A stretch of 64,000 nt of DNA from contig JAZGUH010000262.1 in assembly GCA_037893225.1 (NCBI GenBank), positions 1 to 64,000 on the forward strand, given 5' to 3'. The DNA comes from Hippasteria phrygiana. Taxonomy: Eukaryota > Echinodermata > Asteroidea > Valvatida > Goniasteridae. Below, one piece after another: positions 55,091-64,000 of the stretch. Position 1 is the stretch's first letter; each line of letters opens with the position of its first letter. Below the pieces are notes generated by a model. The model was not told where the DNA came from, ran no database searches, and saw only the letters and a list, made by a program, of their open reading frames with translations. A program made the position numbers and the translations under genes.

Positions 55091-58000
55091 ATGGAGACAA
55101 GAGCAAGTCTTCTCTCGTTGGCTTTTGTCCTCCTGGTGGTAGCCAATCACATTCCAGGTTCTGTTTCCTTAGCTGTGATGTCAATTGATCTCAGCTCGGA
55201 ATGGCTGAAGATTGCCTTAGTAAAGGTGGGATTACATTAATTATTATGTGTTATTGCATTGTTCATTATAAACTTGGTAATGCGGTAGAAACAACATCCA
55301 CGGGTCAAGAACTTTTCTCCTTGCCTCTGTGAAGTTCCGGGCCCGCATCTGCACATTGTTTAGACAACTTGACCATTGACCGTCTTGACTTGTGACAACT
55401 CGACCATTTAATATTGAGACAAACCATTCCCCTGTGCGTTAGACTACAAAAACAAGTTGTCTGTTGAGAAAAGCCAGCATTGACACAAGTTGACTGCCAC
55501 TGTACAAGTTGCACGAGTGCACCAGATTGGATTACTGGTTCCCCGTCGTGCACGTTGCCCTATGGAATGAACATTGCCAACGTTCATCACTTTTTGTGCC
55601 TATCCAAAACCAATGAAAATTATTTTACAAAGTTGGCCACGTGCACAATTCTAGTTGTCGATGGTCTATTTGTCTCCATGTCGGATTCAATTTGTCTCAA
55701 TTGTCTCAGATGCTATTTTGGCCAATAACCCATTTTTGCAAAGCAAATCTTTCTGTGCTTAGCAACGAAATGAAATTGGTTCCTTATGTATCAGCAAAAC
55801 ATTTGCAGTAGATACAATGAGAGTGTAATTTATGCAAATTTATGCAAATGCGTGTTGTTAAAGTGACCGCGAGTCTTCATTCCATGTATTGAGATATGAA
55901 ACGGCAAAATTATCTAATACAGTCGAACCCTGATAATAAGAGCACTGTTAATACAACATCCTGCTTATAACAAGTAAAAAAATAGGTCCTGGGTCTTTGT
56001 TTTTCTTTGTTTTCCATTACTGATAATACAAGGTACCTGTTATAACAAGGTCAATTGTCAAGTTTGGGACTTGTTACAAAGGTGTTCGACTGTAATATCT
56101 TTGCTTATATTCAAAAAGTATTCATTTTTTTTCTTTTATTTAAGCCTGGTGTTTCCATGGAGATAATCCTAAATAAGTAAGTACCTGCCAAAGGAGTTCA
56201 CTTCCTAAACTTGCAGCAGTCTATTGATTACTGAATTGATTGATGGAAGCAAAGTATACAATACAACAGTGGCACAGCTGTACAAATACGATATCTAACG
56301 AAATACGTGATTTCAGCGGAATAAGTGGAATAACTTCCTTGTTGTTCTAACCATTTTCCTTTTTCAAAATGAACAAAGAAAACTGGCAGGAGCGGGATTC
56401 AAACCTGCGACCTCCGGAATACAGTACCGGCGCTCTACCAACTGAGCTATCTCCCCCTATGTTGGCGGGCTCCCAAATTGTTCGGGGGTGCTAGTGAGAA
56501 GTCATAAACCCAGCTTCGCAATAAGATGTGATTTTTTAATTTTCTTTTTTTTCCAAAGAGAAACGCGTCGGAAAACACCTGTCATGGTGTCCATCCGGAA
56601 TGGAGAGGTTAAGTTTGGTGACGACGCCCTCAATGAGGTAATCAATTTAACACTAGATGTACATTTATATAAGTAAAGCAGCAAATAAATACATGCCATT
56701 TTATTTAAAGTAGAAGGGTCGAGAGGCTAGACGTAGCACACAATCATCCAATCTTTTAACTTTAACCTGCCTTTTTGGTCCTCCAAAATCACCCAGGCAG
56801 TTTTGGAGGATTCTGGAGGATTGAGCCTGTGCATTTGGAAGTTGTGGTTGATTTTTGGAGTATCGAGGCCACATCCTGATTCACTGCCGGTTGATTTTGG
56901 AGGATTGAGGTTGAATGGCTATTTGAAATTGTTGTTGATTTTGGAAGATTGAGTTTGAACGGCTATTTGAAATGGTGGTTGATTTTGGAGAAGTGAGGTT
57001 GAATGGCTATTTAAAATGGTGGTAGATTTTGGCGGATTGAGGTTGAACGGCTATTTGAAATGGTGGTTGATTTTGCAGGATTGTCGGTAGAATGGCTATT
57101 TGAAATGGTGGTTGATTTTGGAGGATTGAGGTTGAACGGCTATTTGAAATGGTAGTTGATTTTGCAGGATTGAGGTAGAATGGCTATTTGAAATGGTGGT
57201 TGATTTTGCAGGATTGAGGTTGAACGGCTATTTGAAATGGTGGTTGATTTTGCAGGATTGAGGTAGAATGGCTATTTGAAATTGTTGATTTTGAAGGATT
57301 GAGGTTGAATGGCTATTTGAAATGGTGGTTGATTTTGGAGGACTGCAGTAAGATTGCTGTATGTTGCACCCAATACTTGCACGTATATTACATTATTCAC
57401 TATTCAGTGGTCACTGTACACCAACCAGCATGGGTCACTCATCATACTGTATGTTTGTCTATTGCCAGATTAAATACATATATCATTTTTTTAGAATGTG
57501 GCATAGCCAGACAGTCATGAAACAGGCATTGTACTAAAATATTTTTGATGTTTTACCAGCCAGTAAGATTATTGATCACTTTTTAAAAGACGTTTTCAAT
57601 AGGAAACAGTTTTATATGGAAAGGTTGCTGGTTTTTACTAGCCTGCCGGTTAACTTTAGCAGCAGTTTTATTCGTTTTATTCGCTGGGCTAGTTAAATAT
57701 TTTGACCCAGTACTATTTTTCTTCTTTCAGGCAATCAGATATCCTCAAAATGCTTACTTCTACATGCAACACATACTGGCTAAGCGCTTAGACAGCCCGG
57801 CAGTAAAGAATTACATCAAGAGGTTTCCTTATGTTCAGCTTGGTGAAGATGAGGAACGAGGTAAGGCCCTAAGTCCATTTAGGGCCGGTCTGCATACCGG
57901 CTCCGGTATCAGATCGGTTTAAACCACGGCCGGTATTATATACCCCTTCCTCGGACAGTACAAGTCCACTTGCTCATCGGCATTTTAAAGCCACCTTAAT

Positions 58001-61000
58001 GAATTGACTTGCGGTTGAGCTTGGCTAGCCTGCTGCCTGATGGCCCTGCAGAGTGTTTACAACGGGGAGTTTATTGACTGATGTGACTGAGTATACGCGT
58101 ATGTGTAGTGATTACCGAAGTGTGAATACTGTGTGGTCAGATCTGTCTAGTGGCAAACTCTTTGAAACTGAGCAAACGTTTAGAGACTTTAACCCGTGGA
58201 AGATTATTATCGGATTGAAGTCACCCCCATTGTCTGCATTTAAAAGGAGTTCACCAACCCAGGAACTGCACACAATGGACTCCCAAACAGGGCCAGCCTT
58301 CCAGTAGAGGCTCATACTGTATCCAACCCGGTTTGGGAGGATTAAAATGAACCGGCTTGCATACCGGCCCTTTTTGAACTTGTTGTTAACGGTGTGCTGG
58401 TATGGCAATAAGGGCTTGTGCAGCCAAGCATACAATAGGCAAACAATGGATTGAGTACGCGCAGGAATGCACATATAAACGACAGGTGTTTTTTTCTACA
58501 AACTGCGGCTATGGTCGTCGTCCTTATTCAAGAGATATCCGTCCATGCATGTAAACAAAAGTCCAAGTGGGAACAAATTGAAGATTACGCAAAGGAATGT
58601 AACAGTGGGTCACGGTAACTTGCCACAAGAAAAAGTCTAATGGGAACATGGCATACTTGGACATACAATCAGTTATGGAAATGAACAGAGCTAAGCCCCC
58701 CTCCCCCCCCCCTAAAAAAAAACAACCCAAAAACAGTGCTTGGCAAATTTACGCTCTTAGCAATAATTAGCTGAGAACCACTTAAAAGCAATATAGCCAT
58801 GCAGTATTTTGGCAGGTAATAACCTGTTTTTGCTATTGAGCAAATCTGGTGAGTAAATTGGTTTTGACCCAAGCCCCCCTCCACACGGTCACATTGGTGT
58901 GCATTATACAAATGGAACCGAAAGGTTCAATAATTGTCCCAAATCACTTAGTGTACATGTAATTGGCCATTTAAGTTAGAGACACAGAATATTTTTTTCT
59001 TTCTCAATTTAATTTTTGTTTTAATTTGTTGTGCTATTATAAAAAAAAGCCAACAAAACCAAACAATTCCATACCTACCTACCCTATTGTCAAATGCCAT
59101 GTAATTGGAAGCAGAACTATTTTTGGGGGGCCTAAAAACTATTTTCTGGCTTTGTTTAGGCACGGTGTACTTCAAGAGTGGTGAAGAACGGTACTATCCG
59201 GAGGAATTGCTGGCCATCGTACTCAACAAGTCTAGAGAACTGGCCCAAGATTTTGCAGGTTAGTTTAGCGTTGTTTTATTCTCAGCATGTGTTACAACTC
59301 AAATGCGTACTGTGATTGGTCAATGTTTGCCACATCGTGCCTTACAGATTTTCCTATCGGCTGAATGGTTTCTTCATTGTCCGCAATGCAGCTTCAAACT
59401 GCAGTGCAGATCGAATGCTTAGCCACTCCGTGTTAATTTTCCCTCTGGAAAAATCTCTATCAAATTTTTTTGTTGATGCAAGTTCGATTCGCCCCGAACA
59501 AGGCTAAAAGCCACTCGAGGTACGGAGCTACAAAAAGAAAAAGAATCAAAGATACAAGAGCTAAGATTACTCTTGAAGCAGGAAAGATCGTAAGTTGAAG
59601 GGACACATGCACCATGCAACAGATTCCATGGAGATTCAGAACGAGGGAAAAAGCTATTGGCATAGCATTTTGTTTTGCATCTAGGTACAGCTAGGAGCAA
59701 GTTCGGGTGCTGCTGACCTAGTCCTTTTTGTCAATTTGCTATTTAAGAAACGCATGCGTGGTCTGTCCTTCACTCGAACACATCTAGTCGATCGACTACG
59801 TCAAATCTAGTTAGTGTGCAGCAACAACAAACTGCAAAGAATGTCGTCTGCTAGTTGTTAACGAAGCATGTCTTTTCTATTTTCTATTATTTATTTCTAT
59901 TATTTTCTCTACTTAACTTTGGTGCAATAAATAATTCATTATCTTCTTGCAAAGAGTTATTATCATTGGACAAAACCAACAAATTAATTGTAAACGTATG
60001 CAAAACTTGCCCAGTTTACCGATCCTCCATCTTGAAACCGTCACGTAACTCACGAGTGACTAGAGAAACCATGGTCCGGAGCTAGGTTGATCCAGTTGCA
60101 CTAGCTAGTCAAACCGCTCAGCGTTCGTGTGACATCTAGATCGACTATGGTTAAGTCTAGTCACTCCAGTCGCCCAACCGAACTTGCTCTAGAGTGTATT
60201 GGTGAGAAAATGCGGAAAGGCGAGTTTCACGCTCAAGCACCCTAACTGGAGGAACCAAGCAGGGCAAGCTGGTGGATCATTTAAATAGAAACAGGAAAAT
60301 ATCTGTTGCACAATCTAAGAGTAGGAACTGATCTCCGATGAGGGAGTGATTGTAAGGATGAGCCCAACTCTTCTCCAACCAAATTAACAATGCGCTTCTG
60401 TACTCTATCTAATAAAGATAAGTGACAAGCAGAAGCACCAGCCCAGATGTGGGAACAGTACTCCATGAGAGGACGTATAGTTGTCTTGTAAAGGTAAAGG
60501 ATAGCATCGGGAGGTAGATACTTCCGAGCTCGATAAAGACAACCAACTCGCATTTGCTCCTTGTATTGCAATCTGTGACAGCAGTGAGTGTTTTTCTCTT
60601 TATTTTGGTTGATTGTTTTTTTGAATTTTTTTTTTTCAGAGCAAAAGGTGAAGGATATGGTCATCACAGTTCCAGCCTTCTTCAACCAAGCTGAGAGAAG
60701 GACTGTCATGTACGCGGCAGAGCTTGCCGATCTCAAGGTGCTGCAGCTTATCAATGACAACGCTGCAGGTATGTAGGCATGATGTGTAAGATTATTTGGA
60801 AGAAAATTCACCAGCCCACTGGTTTAGTTTGGTCTTAGAGTCTGCCAGATCAACAGACTATATTTGTTCTTTTACATGGCCCTTTACTCACCCAAACTTT
60901 CTGTATCTCTAGTGGCGCTAAACTATGGTGTATTCCGACGCAACGACTTCAACACTACTGTCCAAAACATCATGTTCTACGACATGGGTGCCGGCAGTAC

Positions 61001-63289
61001 CACGGCAACCATCGTTGGTTACAAGGTCGTCAAGACAAAAGAGAAGGGGATCAGCGAAACCAACCCGCACCTGTTTGTCAAGGGCGTTGGGTAAGTATCG
61101 TCATTCAAATGACCAAAGATTTCTTGGATGCCTTGGATGTTCAGCTCAATTTGAATATCCGTCATTAGTTCTGATGTACCTTAACTGAAGACCATATTAT
61201 GTGACCGGCTCTGCAAAAAGGAGTATTATGTCGCAAAATTTGAAAAATGAGTTATATACATAGTTGGATTTGTCACATCCTAAGCTTTAATTTGGTGTAG
61301 GTTTGATCCCTGTTGCATTTTGTGTTCTCGAGATATCTTGACATTTGTATACTCCTATTTTCCCAATTTAACGGAAGTGCTTTAAGAGATATAGGCCTTC
61401 AAACACAAAAAGTGCAAAGAAATAAGATAGAAGTAATTTTTCTCAACATTTATTTTTTCATCTTTATTCATCAAGATTAATGTTTCTGAAAGTAAATCAT
61501 GAAAATATAGATGTAACAGCAGCCAACAAACCCAAAACAAACAAATCACTCATGTGAACATTTTTTCACCCGCTTCACAGCCCTGTGTGTGTTTGCACAT
61601 AGTGCGACATAATACCCCTTTTTGTGGAGCGGGTCACATATATCATGTTAATAACATTTACATCACCCAATTAGTGTCATTATGTTGCCTAAAATCTTCT
61701 CTCTAAAATGATGGGTCACTCACCCAGATCAGGTCACAGATTACTGAGCAGGAGGTGTTAATTCAAAGCCAGTAAAATAATTTCCGTGTACAAGTTGATG
61801 TCGGATTGAGTGATATCGACTGGCGATCAGTGTGGGTGAACACACGTTTTTAATCGGGGAAGGGGATCTGGTCTCACTAACAGTGGAAGTTAGCCTGGGG
61901 GTCATGTCTTTTGTATCTGTTGAAGATGCATCCTCTATTTAGATCTGGACCCAGGAAAACCGCAAGGCTGGTAGGGCTGGTTAACCCCACCACTTCTGTT
62001 CCAGCCACAGCCAAAATTTGCATACTGATTCCCCTTTGCTGCAATCTGAGCCTTACCCACTATCTTGGGAGGAGCTACTGAGATTTTATTGACCAGAGTT
62101 AGAGAGTAACCCTAACCCCCTTGGCCTTTTTACTGGGAAGTCTCCTGAATCTGTCAATTTAACGCTGTGCAGTACACGCATGGCACATTCTTAAATAATA
62201 GCCAATCTCAAGTAACTGTGACAAGGCTTGTATAGTCCTGAGTCCATCAGAATACAAAAGAATGCGGACGGTTAGGGTTAATGTAAAAACAATGGTAATT
62301 TATACATTTTCTGCAAGCAACAACTGTCCGTCCAAAATTATTTTTGCCTGTCCCCTGGACACTGGCCACATAATGGGACACTGGTCATATTGCATCAGGC
62401 GGGTTGATTGTGTATAAATCTAATTTCATTTGCAATGCCCAGGTTTGACCGCACGCTTGGCGGCCTCGAGATTGACCTGAGACTCCGCGACCACCTGGCC
62501 AGTAAATTCAACGAAGCGGGGAAGACCAAGAACAACGCCTTTGACAGCCCCAGAGCCATGACCAAGCTCTTCAAGGAAGCCAAGCGGCTAAAGAAAGTAC
62601 TGAGCGCTAACATGGACCACATGGCTCAGGTGATTATGGGAATGCCGCAACGAACTGAAGTGTAGCATTCTTACTCCTACTAGACATTTTTCTGTACAGA
62701 TGTGCTCATTGACAGTTTTTATCTTATCTGGTAGGTTCCTGTCTGCTCCATGAAATTCTAACACTTCTCACAGATTGCTGTAGTCATGATTCCATCAAAT
62801 TCTATATACTAGACTCATTACATCACATTACATCACATTCCAACATATTCTAACATTCTAACCTTTTCCAACATATTCTAACCTATTCCAACCTATTCCA
62901 ACCTATTCCAACCTATTCCAACCTATTCCAACCTATTTTGCCTTATTTTGCCTTATTCCACCATATTCCATCAACTGCATTGTTATTGGGATTTAATGGA
63001 ACTGACAGTCAACCTCAACTGAAACATTCTACTATGGTGTATATTTTTCAATTACATCAATGTATAGCTGATACATATACATTGCAAGGACTTTTGTAGT
63101 CCGTGTCGCTTTACATTTATCAGTAAAAATTTGATAAGCTTTGTCCAATTGCAGGTGGAGGGTGTTCTTGACGATACTGACCTGCGCACCAAGGTGACAA
63201 GAGCTGAGCTGGAAGAGATGTGTGCAGATTTATTTGATCGCATCGCCGGGCCAGTGGACATGGCCCTCAAGGCGTCTGAGATGACCATG
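55091..63289 (+). CDS. HYOU1: HYOU1/GRP170, ER Hsp110-type chaperone (5' part)
   Basis: Nine coding exons join in frame: 55091-55225, 56145-56176, 56559-56637, 57731-57860, 59160-59258, 60640-60768, 60913-61090, 62443-62629, 63155-63289 (368 codons; the rest lies beyond the window). Residues 1-27 are a signal peptide; mature sequence starts [20 protein letters not shown], the first ATP-phosphate loop of the Hsp70-like nucleotide-binding domain. Other landmarks are [31 protein letters not shown] (about 195-211), [14 protein letters not shown] (about 223-236, phosphate 2) and GFDRTLGG (261-268). All match vertebrate HYOU1. It acts in the ER lumen as a holdase and nucleotide-exchange factor for BiP, induced under stress and hypoxia. 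The acceptor at 55,062 and the Kozak-like AAGAATGG support the start. Introns hold MITEs, minisatellites and a LINE. Confidence 0.95.
55920..56092. mobile_element. pogo/Tigger-type MITE in HYOU1 intron
   Basis: Ends CAGTCGAACCCTGATAATA and GTGTTCGACTG, flanked by TA on both sides (55,918-55,919 and 56,093-56,094). CAGTCGAACC termini with TA duplications are typical of the pogo group. Confidence 0.75.
56361..56515 (-). mobile_element. tRNA-derived SINE, most complete copy
   Basis: The minus strand reads a head (TTTATGACTTCTCACTAGCA), CAATTTGGGAGCCCGCCAAC, A box ATAGCTCAGTTGGTAGAGCG, B box GGTTTGAATCC and the tail AGTTTTCTTTGTTCATTTTG. Acceptor and anticodon arms do not fold as a true tRNA. 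Polymerase III boxes are intact apart from one B-box change. Confidence 0.7.
56855..57350. repeat. About 45-bp minisatellite in HYOU1 intron 3
   Basis: Around ten tandem units containing TGGTTGATTTTGGAGGATTG and GAATGGCTATTTGAAATGG, with higher-order alternation of TTGAACGG and TAGAATGG variants. Confidence 0.9.
57861..59159. other. HYOU1 intron 4
   Basis: No gene or clear repeat family recognised apart from a C-rich run at 58,688-58,711. Confidence 0.6.
59480..60560 (-). pseudogene. LINE relic in HYOU1 intron 5
   Basis: Minus-strand end of a non-LTR RT protein: [20 protein letters not shown], then [12 protein letters not shown] and [17 protein letters not shown] (60,330-60,530), and after an inserted element the C-terminal [14 protein letters not shown] and YDLSCFKSN (59,550-59,650). 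Antisense to HYOU1. Confidence 0.75.
59695..60189. mobile_element. 495-bp DNA transposon inside the LINE
   Basis: Perfect 10-bp ends GAGCAAGTTC/GAACTTGCTC, flanked by TAG (59,692-59,694 and 60,190-60,192). The empty LINE site is at about 34,215. A decayed relative is at 18,618-19,141. Confidence 0.8.
61199..61639. mobile_element. MITE in HYOU1 intron 7
   Basis: Inverted ends of about 40 bp: ATGTGACCGGCTCTGCAAAA and TTTTTGTGGAGCGGGTCACAT, followed inward by GTATTATGTCGCA and its complement. Interior noncoding. Confidence 0.8.
61640..62442. other. HYOU1 intron 7, remainder
   Basis: Includes a dispersed repeat at 61,930-62,010 also seen at 28,868. No gene seen. Confidence 0.55.
62817..62975. 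repeat. ATTCCAACCT minisatellite in HYOU1 intron 8
   Basis: About fifteen units of 10-11 bp (ATTCCAACCT and variants), the central ones identical. Confidence 0.9.
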
Positions 63290-64000
63290 GTCAGTGAAAC
63301 GCTGTCTCATCGCTTGCTTTGCCATTTTTTTTACAATTTTTTTAATATTTTTTATTTACTATTTTTTTATTTATTATTTTTTTATTTATTTAAAGACTAA
63401 AACTAAAATTTGGAAATGATTGGATTACAATTCTTTATTGCAAGAATGTTTAAGAAAAACAACACTTAACCGTAAAATACCAATTAAATATAAATAAGAA
63501 ACCTAAAATTATAAATGAGAAGTAAGAAAAGTTGATAAAACATACGATAACACTAAAAGAAGGTAAAGAGAATTTGTGCGACCGTAAAGAAAAATAACAA
63601 GCACACCATTATTTCTGAGAGTCCGAATATTAGGTTGTGAGCCGCAAGGCGGGGGTAACATGGACAAGTGCTTCGAAGCGACGACAAACTTAACCAATTC
63701 TTTAAATAGCTGGCTACGTCGTTGTTCTGAGGACAGTCGAATAATCAGAATAATTATTGTAGCCAACAATTAATCGACAAACATGTTTCTGAATTTGTTC
63801 GATTCGTTGAGATTGGTGAACTGTCGGGGGGTCCCATGCCAGTGTGGTTAAGTTAACCCTAACCCTCCAGGGCATGTTTGCTAGAACCCTGCCAGACGCA
63901 TCAGATTGCATACTTTGTCACATTGACTTGTGTGGAGAGTGCAGCAAAGTGGAGCTCTCGGCACAGATGCACTGTGCTGCGTCTGGCAGGGTTAGGTGAT
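63290..64000. other. HYOU1 intron 9, partial
   Basis: T-rich start, then noncoding sequence. No exon 10 was found before the window ends. 63,885-63,900 (AACCCTGCCAGACGCA) and 63,978-63,996 are inverted partners, probably termini of a short element. Confidence 0.6.

Noticed and set aside
63850..63870. Telomeric repeat (AACCCTAACCCT)
   Set aside because: Only two units, inside an intron, next to an inverted transposon-like end.
1..64000. Bacterial-style operons, ribosome binding sites or riboswitches
   Set aside because: All supported genes are eukaryotic with introns; none of these is expected and none was seen.

Overview
This is a repeat-laden eukaryotic window, almost certainly from a marine invertebrate. 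Evidence: genes split by GT-AG introns, long introns, abundant MITEs, LINE relics, tRNA-derived SINEs and homopolymer G/C tracts. The gene set and the dense palindromic DNA elements look most like an invertebrate deuterostome (echinoderm, hemichordate or amphioxus). That placement is inference; no marker fixes the species.

Layout. Bases 1-18,560 (copy A) and about 21,151-40,270 (copy B) are two head-to-tail copies of a segmental duplication of roughly 19-21 kb. Each copy carries a three-exon minus-strand Ly6/uPAR-family (three-finger, GPI-anchored) gene, a decayed CR1/L2-like LINE, a decayed mariner transposase, a degenerate tandem repeat and a tRNA-like sequence. Mobile elements found in only one copy give clean empty-site comparisons: a TTAA-flanked 1.8-kb element, a Gmr1-like LTR retrotransposon with a giant palindromic LTR, and several MITEs. 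The spacer 18.6-21.15 kb holds two nonautonomous DNA transposons. Downstream of copy B are the two-exon telomere-capping gene TEN1 (41.25-43.65 kb, minus), two single-exon paralogous nine-finger C2H2 zinc-finger genes (44.6-45.5 and 50.2-51.1 kb, minus), and the 5' part of HYOU1/GRP170 (plus strand, promoter near 53.7 kb, nine coding exons from 55.09 to 63.29 kb, continuing past the window).

The host genes have unrelated jobs (cell surface, telomere, transcription, ER chaperone) and are not an operon. HYOU1 has an ER-stress-element-like CCAAT-N9-CCACA upstream of a probable untranslated first exon, so its expected unfolded-protein-response control is visible in the sequence.

Most unusual observations: (1) seven dispersed micro-palindromes of only 18-28 bp, all CATGGAG...CTCCATG or one base short of it, each flanked by a 7-bp direct repeat (six exact), plus a separate 48-bp palindrome with the same 7-bp duplication; (2) an LTR retrotransposon whose two outer ends both look like U5 ends, with a ~563-bp head-to-head LTR palindrome; (3) inverted arrays of a 16-bp minisatellite (CACTTCGCCC core) forming element ends; (4) Ly6 paralogs whose exons look more diverged, mostly by amino-acid changes, than their introns. 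All alignments and identities were judged by eye.
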